Positions 31,509 to 43,572 of a stretch of 64,000 bases of DNA are shown here, piece after piece. The notes beneath the pieces are model-generated. The model was given only the letters and a program-made list of their open reading frames with translations. It searched no databases and had not been told where the DNA came from. Origin of the DNA: Ilyonectria destructans. Lineage: Eukaryota > Ascomycota > Sordariomycetes > Hypocreales > Nectriaceae. The number at the start of each line of letters is the position of its first letter. Within the stretch, counting starts at the first letter, position 1. A program made the translations under genes and the position numbers. The stretch is taken from contig JAHEWK010000001.1 of NCBI GenBank assembly GCA_020740775.1, positions 434,001-498,000 of the forward strand. Direction: 5' to 3'.

Positions 31509-32309
31509 ATGTTCTCCCCTACTCGTTCCATTCAAGACGGAGAATCCCACGTGGGTTCGCAGCTTGGCACGCCCCTGGGCTCACCCAACAGCGTTGACAA
31601 CCGCTCTCTTCTTAGCCCAATCACGCCTCAGATTGACGGCGATGAAGCTGCGCTGATACAGAGACTTCAACACCACGAGGAGTTCTTTGGACCTGAGCAT
31701 ACGTCAACTGTTGACGTTATTCACGAGCTGGGTAGCTTCTACATGTCAAGCGGTCGACTTGACGATGCCGAAGCCATGTTCGCTCGGGAGCTTGGAGTGT
31801 CTCAGCAAGCGACCGGAGCAGAAGACGTGCCAACACTCAATGCAACCGCCAGTCTCGCAGCTCTGTATGAAAAACAGGGCCGGACGGACGGTGCCGAAGC
31901 CATGTACCGACGCGCTGTTCGGGGCTACGACAAAACACTGGGACCGGAACATGCATCCACACTAACTACGGCCCGGGACCTTGGACGTCTCTACAAAGCC
32001 CAGGGTCGATATGGGGAAGCCGAGGCCATGTTTAAGCGGGTTATTGGAGGTCTGGAAACGAACTCGAAACCCGACCGCACATCGGCAACAGATCCACTGG
32101 ACGACTCGGGGCGCCCATCTCAAGGTCAAACGCACCTTGACCCGGGTGCCATACCATCGAAGCGGACTTTGGATCACAGTGCGCCTATCCCAGAACTCAA
32201 TCAGCTGTTGACCATAACGACGGTTGATGACTTGGGGAGCCTCTATGCAGATCAGGGTCGCCTGGAGGAAGCTGAACAGCTGTACAGGAGCGTTAATCAC
32301 GCAATGTAG
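31509..32309 (+). CDS. Tetratricopeptide-repeat protein (kinesin-light-chain-like repeats), 266 aa
   Basis: Single exon. After a Ser/Pro-rich head (residues 1-40) come TPR units with a 42-residue period: 'HTSTVDVIHELGSFYMSSGRLDDAEAMF', 'PTLNATASLAALYEKQGRTDGAEAMY' and 'ASTLTTARDLGRLYKAQGRYGEAEAMF' (written in part), plus a diverged last unit ending RLEEAEQLY. The 'GPEH.ST' hinge between units is typical of KLC-type repeats common in fungal NLR-like proteins. No NACHT, kinase or catalytic domain is attached, and the protein is short. It may be a stand-alone scaffold or the detached repeat tail of a larger immune-like receptor. Confidence 0.72.
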   Translation: MFSPTRSIQDGESHVGSQLGTPLGSPNSVDNRSLLSPITPQIDGDEAALIQRLQHHEEFFGPEHTSTVDVIHELGSFYMSSGRLDDAEAMFARELGVSQQATGAEDVPTLNATASLAALYEKQGRTDGAEAMYRRAVRGYDKTLGPEHASTLTTARDLGRLYKAQGRYGEAEAMFKRVIGGLETNSKPDRTSATDPLDDSGRPSQGQTHLDPGAIPSKRTLDHSAPIPELNQLLTITTVDDLGSLYADQGRLEEAEQLYRSVNHAM

Positions 32310-34633
32310 CCAGCCGCTTTGCATCGAGTTGTAAAGCGCACGTTCGGGATGGGGTTGCGTTGGAATACGCTCACGTGAATGTCAAGTCTCTGATAAGACT
32401 GGGGGGCTATATAAACACCACGGCTGGGTATCCCAACCGCCCAACCCCGGTCGCGGAGAGATATTGGCAGCCAGGGTTCACGTGTTAAATTTAGGACAGA
32501 GCGATGTCACCTTCTATATTACATACACTTTCATTAACATACGAGCGCTATTGCTTTGAACTCTTCTCATCCCAAACTGCCTGCTTTGTCTCCCACTGAG
32601 CAGCTGAAGACAGCACTGTCCGTGGATACCACGTTGCGCCAACCTCTGGATTTGCCGTCGTGCATCTTGGGTTGCTGAAATCCTGCATCGAATTGCCGGA
32701 ACGTAGGCTCAATCAATGTGGAGCTGAGTACCTCATCGCCGTATCTTGGTAGATCATCTCACACGCTAGCTAGTGACGTGTCTCAGCTCATCTGAGGTCA
32801 GTGACCATCCTGTCGTTCACCCTCATCACTTTCATGAAGGCTATCCTAGTCCAAGACCCCGATCCATTGTCGATGTCGCACTATCTACCAAGCTCGATCT
32901 CACCAGCACCGTCACGGCTTGCTAGAAGCCGTATGACTCGCCTCCTCGAGAGTCGCTGTTATAGTGTCCCCTGGATGCCCCCGACTTGGATTTCACACAA
33001 TTTGCATGCTTCAATACCAGGAATTTCTCCCTCCTGAAGGGCAGTGAAGATTCTCTACCATAGCTGGAGTCGTTGTCTGAGACGATAGTGACCGCTATCT
33101 GCGTCGATTGGGTATGATTTGAAGTTTACGAAGAACTTTGATACAATACGGATAAGTTTTACTCTCCTTTGCATTACTATTTGTTCTCTAGACACTAAAA
33201 ATAATTATCAAGCATAGTGGCCGACATGTACGCTGTAAAATTTGGAAGGTCGGTAACAAAGGCGTCATATAGTGAGATGCAACGGTGGTCTTCAGTAGTA
33301 CTGTAGCTAACAGTACGGTCCCTATTAATTACAGTGGCCGCATTCCCGGCTCCGCTGGTCTCCCCCACTTCTAGGTCCGCTCCAGGGCTGGCTGCCCTTA
33401 TGGGTCACATCTAGGCCCCAAGGTGGGTTCAACATAAAATCCGGGCTACCCTACACCCCAAAAGCTATATACTCAGTGGAAATATCACCTTCTCTAGCGC
33501 TTGCTTATTTCTATATTGTCTACTACAGAAAGAGGAAGGAGCAACTGTAAGAATAGCCTGAATGCCGAAAACACAAGCAAAAAACAGGCCTGTATCATGA
33601 ATCTGAGAAATGCTACCGATGGCCAACTAAATGGGTCCCGACAACCCGTTCCGAAGCAAACCGGATAATAAGCATCAAGAAAGAGATCTTATAAACAATA
33701 ATACGTATGATGTAGATGAGAGACGGCATGTTCTAAATGTGCATGTACTCGAGCATAGATGGATTGTGGCGATGTTACAATCCATCCCTGCAATCCTTGT
33801 AGGTTATTCGTTCTATTGAAGATCCGAGGCAAACCATGAACCTTTAACTTAACCCTGACCTTCATTCCGCGGCTTCGGCCCCACAGACTACGCCGCAAAG
33901 CTGTGGAGAATACCATCACGGCCTACCAATCCAGATGAGATCTGCAGGCTAGCGGTTCCGTGAGCTAAAATGTGGAATCCTCCAAACTAAGCCACATGCT
34001 GATGTCATTCTTCATACTGTTCGGGACTTGATCAGCAACAGCTGGCAACTTCCAAGACTTTAATGCCCGGTCGCGTACCGATTTCCGTCCGCCTTATCCG
34101 TACCATCCAATCGCCATTTTGGCTGCGGCTGGCTCAGCTTAGGCCCTGTTAGACGAAGATCCTTATTCCCAAACCGCTTTAGGAAGGAGTCATAAACGGA
34201 TATTTGAACCATCAGTCAAAGCTGTCAACGCTGATCGCGAAGGAGTTGTCCAATTCCACCCCATACGTCATTTTGTGGCCCCAACAACCAATTAAAGAAT
34301 TAACGGTGGCCGTTAATAGCAGGCAGCAGTGTAATAAGTCGTAACGAAGGATTGGAAGGATCAATGTGTAGGATTGATCTCGTCAATGCTTACTCGGAGT
34401 TGGCGTGAATATTTATGACAGAACTAATGGTGCGCTTTCTACGTCATTCGTAGTTCTGAACTTCTAGGTCGACCCTGAGAACAATTTAACATCGTACATA
34501 AAAGAGGGCGAATCTCTTCTGATTTCACTAACTCTCTACCCTCATCACGCTTAACCTCACCGAAAGTTACAGAGCACCTTGAGTCCACCCATCATTCAAT
34601 CTCATTTCAATCTTCATTAGACCATTTATCACA
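32310..34633. other. Long intergenic stretch, no gene seen
   Basis: 2.3 kb with no open frame of coding character. GC-rich patches near 33330-33450 could be an old non-autonomous repeat, but no terminal repeats could be paired by eye. Confidence 0.45.
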
Positions 34634-35294
34634 ATGTACTTTGGTATTGCTCCCCTGGCGGCTGCTCTCTTACATACTCGCTTTGCCGTTGCCGACTTTC
34701 TTATCTTCTGCGGCGCTGAAAACCAGTTTCCTGATGCAGCGTCGACTTCTTCTGTTTCATTCTTTAACAATCCCCCTGACTGCGATGACTTTGTGAACTC
34801 GGTTGGTTGGACTCCGGAGTTTTACAACGATGCTTCCCATGGCGGCATTGCCTGTGACGGATGCACCGCCGCCAAGTCACCTGCAGACTGGGACGTCACC
34901 CGGTTTGAAGTCAATGACAATGATGGCAAATACTTCGATAACGGCGGTGATGCGCCTCACTTTAGTATGTGGATTCAAGCTCTAAAATTACTTGACTAGT
35001 TTCACAAAGTTTTGAGAAGTCATGACGCTAACTTGTATTACAGCTCTCTATAAGGATGAACAAAACGGTGGCTGGGGTATGTACGATGTTGATATGAACC
35101 TGCTCGGCACGTGCGAACGCCCGGATCCTGTTCAGATCATCACTTGTCAAGATGTTCTCTCTGTGGACAATGCTGCAGGAATAATTCACTGTAAGCTTTT
35201 TCATATTCTCAAATTATCAGCCAACGCTTCGTCTAGGATGTGCATTGACAAATCTATAGGCACAACGGCCTTGAGCATGAGGGACTCTAACTAA
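34634..35294 (+). CDS. Small secreted protein of unknown function, 170 aa, 3 exons
   Basis: Exons are 34634-34964, 35044-35190 and 35260-35294, with introns starting GTATGT and GTAAGC and ending ACAG and ATAG. The join gives 170 aa. MYFGIAPLAAALLHTRFAVA is a signal peptide. The mature chain is acidic and Asp/Asn-rich (DDFVNS, VNDNDGKYFDNGGD, YDVDMNLLG) with seven cysteines, including an AC-x2-C pair. The second intron is 69 nt with no stop in frame, so retaining it would also reach the same stop codon with 23 extra residues. No family recognised. Candidate effector-like protein. A TATA-like AT-rich region and a typical leader with repeated TCAATCTTCA-like sequence precede the ATG. Confidence 0.66.
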
Positions 35295-36526
35295 ACTCCG
35301 CGGAGCTCGTGCATGCTGAGTTTAAGTTGCCATCAAGGAATAGAATCAAGTATAGGTTGAATATAGTCTCATATTAGGGATAAATGTAGAGCTCGCACAA
35401 ATTAGGGGCCTCGCCTCGGCTAAGAGTATCGATTACTAGGTTTCAGAAAAGTCTCTTACCTCTCGCCACGTGAGATGTGCATTTTGGGCATTCTACCTTG
35501 TGAATACTAAGTGCAATCTAAACGACACACATATATAAAAACTGGAATCCAAACGATCAACTACTATTACCCTCGTAGATTAAAAAGTCGATGCACTCAT
35601 AGCACGAACAGTTCGTCAGGGATAATCCTGATTTAGCACCCATACAAGAGCCGGAGAGCGTAGCTGGGTGCATGCGTCTTGGCTGTCTTGTCGAAAGGAT
35701 AGGTGGCGACTGCAAAGTCTAGATAGATAAAAGACAACTGGGTGATGTTGCAAAGGCAAGGAAGAGATAGGAGAAGTCAAGGGAAACCGCGTCCCTTGGG
35801 GGTTTCTATCTTCAACTGATGGCCTTAGATGGTTGGTATGAGCCTGTGAGCCCCTTTGCCACCTGCCTTCCCTGTGCGATGCTTCAAGCTACGTTTGTAA
35901 AAGACACACCCCTATAGCAGATAAGGTATTCGAAATACTAGTCCTTGTCCTGTTCCACTTCAGTTAGCCACCACCCAATTCTTTCAAGCCATTTAGCCTT
36001 GCGCCATCCCTTCCCTGATTACCCGCACCGAAAATCAGGGATCAGATTATACCCGAGATCCTCTGATCTAGATAAATCAATTCTACGGGGTTGTTTGCCA
36101 AGCCGAGACATGGTTTCATCTCCCTGGCGGTGTAGAGATTTCCTGGGACATCGTACGAGAATCAGCTGAGTCAGTAGCCAATTCAGTATCCGACTTTTAG
36201 CCCGGCAGTACATTCTATCAAGTTAATAATATTGTAACAAAAATCACTAGTATAAGGAGCAATAATATAGTTTTCTGTTAACTATCGAAATAGCCTATAG
36301 CACTGCCATGATAACCGAACCGGACCCTGACTGCAAACACGTTACAGGGCTCCATAGGTCATGATCTACTACGGGCGGCCCGGGCCATTGTTTCATAATG
36401 CGGGGTCCATGCAATCAGTGACCAGGGGCATTCCCTCATTCTTAATCGCTCACTACGAACTGCTGTTGTTGTGATGTTTCTTGCTTCTGGCGCATTCATT
36501 ATCTTCATACTACTACATGCATAGTT
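35295..36526. other. Intergenic, no gene seen
   Basis: 1.2 kb. Short open stretches near 35945-36213 have no coding character. Confidence 0.5.
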
Positions 36527-38058
36527 ATGTCGGACCAAGCTGTCAAAGCGACGACGCCGCCCCACGCATTGACACCCGCTGCTGTACAGACAAAGTCTCC
36601 GTCTCAATCTCCCCAGAAATCTCGTTCGAGATCTCCGCAGCCGCATAACGATCTCACCCCCGCAGATGACTCAGATGTATGTCCGAAGCTCCCATTTGGC
36701 TTTTGAGACGCGTCTCACGCTTTTGTAGCATGAATCCCAGGTTGACAGTGACTCGTCCCTTGGCGACGGCACGTCAGTAAACCTCCTGACTGCCGATGTC
36801 CTAGGTTTCTAATAGGCTCCGCAGAGAAAGCTCGACTGCCTCGGCCTCTGCCAGTATTCTCGAGTACCGTCGCTCTCAGGGACGCACGTATCACAGTGAA
36901 AAGTTTACATCCAGTTACTTTTGCCCAAATGACGATCAGCAAGTACAATCTATGGACATGACGTGCGGCTTCAAATCACAAAGGTTAATAATCCAGTACT
37001 AATTTGGCAGGCAGTCACCACTACTTGACTCTTCTTTTGGGCAACGAACTGTTCCTCGCCCCTGTGAAGATAGACGGCCTACAGGTGTGACACTTCTCAC
37101 AAGATTCAAATGCCACTAGCACTTTTTGTGCTGGCTCTAATAATGTGCGCTATAGAATATCCTTGATGTTGGTACAGGAAGTGGTGAGTGAGCAAATGAT
37201 CCCTTTATGGATGCCTAATAATGATTTGCAAGGTATCTGGGCGATGTACGACACCCAAACGTCAGTATAAGCTACCTGCTTACAGACTATAGCGAATTCG
37301 CCGATCGATATCCCGACACCCAGGTAATTGGTACTGACCTCTCGCCTTGCCAACCGCAATGGATTCCCCCAAATGTTCGCTTTGAAATCGATGATGCGAC
37401 TTAACCTTGGACCTGGGACCAGAATCATTTTGAGTTCATCCATCTTCGATACCTTTTTGGCGCCATAAAAGACTGGAATATCCTGTTTGAAGAGGCATAT
37501 CGTTGCTGCGCCCCCGAAGGCTGGGTTCAGTCTGCCGAAGCCGACATTGAATTCCGCAGTGATGATGGAACTACCGACTTGGAACCCGTATTCCAGACCT
37601 ATCAGAAGCTCTTTGAGGATGGTGGCAAAGTTCTTGGTAATTCATTTTTCGTACGCGACTTGCAACAAAAGGCATTTGAAGAAGCTGGTTTTGTGGATGT
37701 TAAAACAGTGGACTACAAGGTAGGCTTTTCAAAACTGACGTGGCGATTGATTTAACACTACATCTTTTAGTTCCCTGTTGGTGGTTGGCCCAAAGACTCG
37801 AAGCTTGCTGAGATTGGCCGATTTGTCAAACTCACGCTGGAGAACGATATCGAAGGTAACACAGCCCTCAGTTTGACTCTAGACAAATTCTCATCTATGG
37901 CTACAGGCTACACTCTCATGATGTGGCACGAAGTTGTTCAGTGGCCCAAAGATGAGTATCAGCTGTTCCTTATGAACCTCCAAAAGGCGATGCGTAATCC
38001 CAAGGTACACAGCTACATGATTGTGCGTTATGTGTACGGACGTAAGCCTGAGGAGTAG
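36527..38058 (+). pseudogene. LaeA-like SAM-dependent methyltransferase, broken by a stop and a lost splice frame
   Basis: Recognisable exons are 36527-36676, 36729-36772, 36816-36962, 37015-37084, 37156-37183, 37233-37245, 37286-37719, 37771-37855 and 37907-38058. The chain matches the fungal LaeA-like group: a Ser/Pro-rich head, an EYRRSQGRTYH segment, HHYLTLLLGNELFLAP, the SAM motif [23 protein letters not shown], then a full C-terminal half to YGRKPEE. Two lesions break it. At 37246-37287 the join between GIWA and DYSEF is two bases short, in an AG-repeat context. At 37402-37404 TAA sits exactly where relatives have Leu in DDATLPW. Downstream frame and introns remain clean, so decay is recent. 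The promoter and head look intact. Alternative: the TAA is a sequencing error, but the second lesion argues against that. Confidence 0.75.
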
Positions 38059-38247
38059 ACCAGACAATATTATTCCAGCCCTACATGTTGTTCTCTCGCT
38101 CTTATTCTAGGTGGCTATAATAAAATGAAGTAGCCAAGACACAATGCAAACCCGGGGTATCGTCATATTACGTTAAGACCTGTATGCTAAAACAGTGCAT
38201 TTGGCCTAAAAGAAGGCCAATAAAAACAATCGACGTCTGTTCCGATA

Positions 38248-39762
38248 CTACAATGTAGATTGAAAAGAATGATCCGACCTCGCACTTTTGTTATCGTGAT
38301 CCCCCATTCGAACCAATTGAATCTCATCAGTTTCAGCGTGATCTAGAGCTGAATTCTTGAAACCATCTCCATGCGAGCCCTCTCGACTGAAGGCCGTCTC
38401 TGTGTTTGACCCCCCGATTGCTGCGAATTGCCTGTTTCCAGTCTTCGTCCTCGGAGTGCCTCTGTCGTAGCTGGCATGATACCTTTCACTCCTGCTTTGT
38501 AACGCGGGGAACAATTGGAGGATGAACAGGCGGAAAGATGGCAAGCAGTTGCAAATAATGCCAACATGTATCTCGATTGTTGACCAAAGGGCAGCATCCA
38601 GATATTCCCAAGTCGGATTTGTCGACTGTGCGCCGAACTTGACCAAAGAATGGAGTCGGAGGATACTCACAACAGTGACGCTGAGATGACGTTAGTGCTT
38701 GTTTCCATCGAATGGCGGGAGGGTTGAGATACAAGGTGCCAACACAAAACATGCCCCCAACAGCAACTTTTTTCTTCCAGTTCAAGTGAAGTGAATGGAT
38801 CTGGACTATTGGGATCGTGAGAATCCATATGTCGAGTGTGATGCTGATTGCGGCGTTAGACCATGCAATTGCATTGATGTCCAAACACTGTCCTTGATGC
38901 TCTCCATCCCACAGCTCCCAGGAGTAGCTGATTGGTTTGCATTGAAAAATCGTAATAACAACGAAGAGAATACCAAATAACGAGTTGAAGATAATAGTAC
39001 CCCATAGTGCTTGGCGGACAAGCTTGGATGGAAATATACGTAGATAGAAGAATAGCATGGCGATCTTTAGGAGGGCAATTTCCGCGAAATAAATAACTTC
39101 CATAATCAGGAAATATTTGCCAAAATTATAGATTTTGGCAAATTCCAAGGTCCAAATGTCACGACCCATTCCATTGGGTGTAAGGCCGTGGATAGCAAGG
39201 ACCGTTATCGGAATGCTAACAAAGGCGCAGATTAAAGTAAACAAATCATCTGGGCCTACATCTAGTCGTGAATAAAGCTTCAATGCGAATCTCTGGATGA
39301 TAAATAAACCAGAGACCACTGCAAGCACACCGCTAACGACGGCGTAATTGACGGAATGATGTCGGATGGATGCACCACAAAAGGTCATGGTTGCATTCTT
39401 GGTAGCTGTAGTTATTATTAGCTTGAGCATCATGCCCGATTGCATGATACATACTGAGCGATTCCTTAACGGTGCAACTCCCTGCAACGCAAGCAGTGAG
39501 GTTTGCTTGCAGTGCTTCATTGGTACAGATGCAGGTCTGATTGGTAGCTGAACATATCGAGTTTTCAATTGAAGTCGTCAGACACTTGATCTAAATTGAA
39601 ATGCATTAGTCAAGCGGTCTTTTTTTGTAGAGGTGGTAGATGCAAACATACAGCACAATCCGGCAGTGCTGCTAATGCCGAGGCAGATGAGGTATTGCCG
39701 AGGGCTTTGGGAATCGCCACCAAGGCGACGAAGATCACCCACGCGGCCCGGAGATTCCACAT
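38248..39762 (-). CDS. CFEM-domain seven-helix receptor (PTH11-type), 4 exons
   Basis: Exons are 39762-39652, 39590-39455, 39405-38733 and 38680-38248, giving 450 aa. Signal peptide MWNLRAAWVIFVALVAIPKALG. Residues about 30-95 are a CFEM domain with eight cysteines (PDC, KC, SIC, TCIC, AC, GSC and a last one in TFCG) split over three exons. Seven transmembrane helices follow in PTH11-like order, with an IFQCKPISYSW motif and VSILRL after TM6. The polar cytosolic tail is about 110 residues. PTH11 in the rice-blast fungus senses surfaces for appressorium formation, and members here are presumed receptors. This gene is tail-to-tail with the LaeA-like pseudogene, 189 bp apart. Confidence 0.88.
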
Positions 39763-42698
39763 GTTGATAAATGCAGTAAATGGCGGCTGGAGAGGTAGAT
39801 CGGCCTGCGAACCATTCAACCAAGGTTGAGATGTTGAAAAGATGTACGCACAAGCATCGGCCCCAGAAAAAGTCAAGGAGGCGGGGCCGATTATGTACGT
39901 CGATCTGGTTCCCCGGATTCGTGCCAGGGGGCAATCTCGGAATTTCCAGAATCCGATTACAGGAGGCCCGAGCGAACCGTCTTGATTCAGCCACACAGTG
40001 CCGTTTAACAGGGTGCCATGGTTGCAGATGTGCATGTGCAAGTAGCCCATTAAAGAGTGACTTAGTTGAACCTTGCTGGGGCCTCTGAGACCTCGGCCCT
40101 GGCTCATGTTATGTACTGCTACGACTGCGGCCACTACGGCACAGTGGAAGTATACTGCGGCGCCGCCAGGAATGTCTCCAGGAATACGTTTAGGCTGACA
40201 GAAGATTAGTCTTGTAGACGAGAGCTTTGAGTGGCAGGGCCCACACACACATACATCGCTCTGACAGAGTCTCGACGTCGTCAGAGTGCCTCATCTGGCG
40301 TTTGGAAGGGCCAACACGCTTTGACGTGTTAAGGCGTTCCTGGTTCCTCGCGTCCTGCTCCCGTTTTTGGTATCGTGACCGAGCTTAAATCTGACAAGTT
40401 ACACAAGAAAGATGGCTGCCTCCTGTTACAGAAGCGCGACCTGCAGGGTGATCCAGAAGCTGGCTGTGGCTGATTGTTGGAAGACGGCCCGAAGGCTCTT
40501 TCGAGTTTAGCGGGTCGTCCGAGGTGGCACACGGGGAGCTCGGTTGAAGAAGCCAGTTGAAGGTGTATGGACGCCCCTTCGATAGTGCAAGGTGGCATTT
40601 CTGTATTCGTACATGTTCTCGAAGCGAGGGTGGGTAAATGAAACGCACAATGAGGATAATTGCTTGATTGGTTGTTGATCGAGTACGAAAAAGGCACACA
40701 AGCTGATATTACCAATAGAAGCCGGATTGCCGAACCTTTCGTGGGTTGGGGCGGGTAATGTTCGTTATAAGTACCATTTTCTTTGTGAACAACGCTGCTC
40801 TCCATCTGTCCCATTACTGGTGTATTTAAGAGTAATTAATAATATGGGAGCATCGTAATTCAGATTCTGCTCAGCAATAATTTGCCCGCGAAGTGGAAAC
40901 CTCATATCAAAGTCTGTCATGAAAACATGACGGAAGTGGGGTAACCCCGGTCTTACTACGCACCCCACGGAGAAACGCCTCACCACTCCAGCCTTGTTTG
41001 ACAGGGGAATTAGTCCGCTGTTACACTGACTGAAAACTGCGTCCGTAATAAAGCGTGGGATATGCCAGTATTTGGATCCGTACCAGTATTTGAATTTGGA
41101 TCGGGGACCACTCCCGCAGATCCGGAGGTGTGACTGTGAAGATCTGGGGTCATTAGTTGGGTTCACAAAACAGTCAAAAGCCGGATTGCCATCTGGAAGA
41201 CTAGAACCCGCACACTAATGCATCTAAGACTGTAAACCCTGTCCTAGTAAACCCGGTTTTCAATGTGTAATCTGCGTAGATGAGGCTAGCCCTGTAATGC
41301 TTGACGCTGAGACTTGGGCATCCATAGCTAGGCCCGACCGTTAAAATCTCAGCACAAATTGTCTTCACTGCCGCTCTTGCCATGATGCAACGCCCACACA
41401 CCCTTTTCCATGCCTCGTCTTGTGAACGTTTTCGGTAACCACATCATGAGAAGGCGCAGCGCATCATACAATCCACTCCCGGTTTGGATCTAGCTCCGTC
41501 TTGGCAGCTAGCCAGTGACTATTCTACAGAACATCGACCGTCAGTTGACCACCACTGGTACAGGAGCATTCCCTCCAGTGTGCAAGGTCACCGAGGCAAT
41601 AATATGTTGATGGGGGGGGTCCGATGAAGGGTGCGGACCAGACCAGCGGCTCCTTGCTGCCGAATCCCGCCGCATTTTCGTATCCAAAGACGGAAACGCG
41701 TAGCCGAGACCATTCTCAACACGGCCAATCGGGATCCGGCTTTTGTCGACTTGTTTAGGGCCTTGCCAGAAGCCTTGACCTTCCATTCGACAAGTGGACT
41801 TACTAATCAGGCAGTGTATATGCAACAGAAAGGAAAATCTCCTCGACCGATTGACATCTGAAACCGGATGTACGTTAGCCTTAATTATGAGGCCAGTTGG
41901 TAGCAAACCTTCCTCTTCTTCATCCGTGTGATGGGCTGGAAAGGAGTCATATACGCACTCTAGCCTACGGTTGAATCCTCTGTTGGTAGTGAGATGAAGA
42001 TGGGTGGCGGTCAGGATTGGCTGTGCAAATGTGAGGTAGCAAACGACAGTGCAGGCACGAAGGGACTGTTGATACAAAGCAGTAGGTAATATTCTCGATA
42101 GTAATTAAACGCGATTTAATTGCCTCGTCTCTGTCTAACGATAACAGGACGGCTGAAAATAACACTCGTCCAGTCAGAACTATGTTCACGTTTACCGAAT
42201 GCAATTTTACACGGAGGCCGGGCAATTCAAAGAATCCGAAGCAATCTCAGAGTTCTCAAGGGCCAGATCGCCAGCAAACGTCTGCAGGTCTCTATGGCTA
42301 TCCGAAGCTGCAAACCCGAGGTGCATCACAGCATATCGACTTAAGATAAAGAGCTCGTCGATGTCGACTTGGCTAGCGCGCTATCAGCTTATGATTGTCG
42401 ACTTAGGCAAGTATCGATCTTTCGCCTTCATACGTCTTCATCGCAGCACTTTACAATATTCCCCTGAGGATGTAAGCCTGAACCTGGAAAAAGCAACGGG
42501 TGCACGTGATGAATTCATTTATCCGCCAAGCGAATGAACGCTAGTGCATACGGCGCATAATAAAACCTCTACTCGACCTCTAACCTTTTTATCGTAGTCT
42601 ACAGCTTTTCGGTCCCAAACTCACCTTCACACCAAGACCAGGTGCTTACATCTGTGAATCAACAACTTAACCTCACAACCTCAATCATCAACATAACA
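39763..42698. other. Long intergenic stretch
   Basis: 2.9 kb. The minus-strand frame of the CFEM gene stays open upstream to 40248 but has no start or family likeness there. Open stretches at 40329-40814 (minus), 41541-42077 (minus) and 42199-42537 (plus) lack support. No repeats were recognised. Confidence 0.42.
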
Positions 42699-43550
42699 AT
42701 GGCAACTTCGAAATCGGGCCAGTCGGACGAGCCTCCCTACCGCCCGTACAAAGAGCTTCGAAGCGATCATGTACATGTCCTCTTCTCTCCTGCCACTAAG
42801 CGTCTCTTCTGGCCTCTCGATGGTGTCTTTCCCACCGCAATTTCCGTCATGAAGACCCCTCGCAGTCCGGACGATCTCGAACCCTACTTCCAACCGGACA
42901 CTGGAGGTAGTGGCAGTGGCACGTGGCACGAGATCTCGCAGCTGCCTCTCACCGAACCAAAGGTCTCATCTGTTGAGGCTTCAGTCTACGACCTCGACCA
43001 ATGGGAGTTTGATTGGATGGCGTGGCATAGTGATCACGCCGGAGGCGAGTTCGACCCCGAGTATGTCACGTACGGAGATCTTAGCGATGAGGACCGGCCT
43101 TACGCGAATGACCCGAAGGAGGACGGTAGCTGGGAGGAGGACTCGGACACAGAGTTTCTTGTGAAATGCTGTGGAGAAAACAGACCGCTTAGGAAGAGAG
43201 GAGTAAAGTTAGTGGTCACGCCTTCTGCAGGCAATCACTTTGTCACGGTGCACGACTACGTTAGCGGTAAGTCTGGATTCTAAGAGTTAGCGACTTTTCT
43301 AATGATAATGTCAGCTGTGCATCCGTGGCTCATGAGCTTGCGTGAGGATATTTTGAAAGCTAAGACGGTTGCACGCCCTCAGCCTTATTCTACGTTGGCG
43401 CCAACCGAATGGATGGTGAATAAGGGGCCGGAACACAAAATAGAATTAAGGGAGAGCTGGATTCGGGAGCATGGCGGTGGCCCGCCTCGTACTATGCCTG
43501 CATCAACTGCCACGATCCTCGATAGGATACGTGCGAGTAGGAACAGGTAA
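42699..43550 (+). CDS. Acidic conserved-looking protein of unknown function, 267 aa, 2 exons
   Basis: Exons are 42699-43266 and 43315-43550. The intron starts GTAAGT and ends GTCAG, in frame. No signal peptide or membrane helix. The chain opens MATSKSGQSDEPPYRPYKELRSD and has an acidic middle (DEDRPYANDPKEDGSWEEDSDTE, given here only as a region around residues 125-150). Pro- and Trp-containing strands such as KRLFWPLDGVFP and DLDQWEFDWMAWHSD are conserved-protein-like. The C-terminus is basic and hydrophilic. I do not recognise the family. It is tail-to-tail with the truncated zinc-cluster gene, only 22 bp apart. Confidence 0.65.
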
Positions 43551-43572
43551 TTTAGTGTCGATTTGGTCATCT

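Noticed and set aside
37487..37723. A separate 78-codon gene inside the methyltransferase locus
   Set aside because: It is a shifted frame of the LaeA-like exon, which gives clear homology in its own frame.
39763..40248. Open frame upstream of the CFEM receptor
   Set aside because: The signal peptide at 39762 marks the start; the upstream translation lacks coding character.
40329..41166. Two overlapping minus-strand open stretches that might be genes
   Set aside because: Low-complexity Ser/Pro composition, no domain, no splice support.
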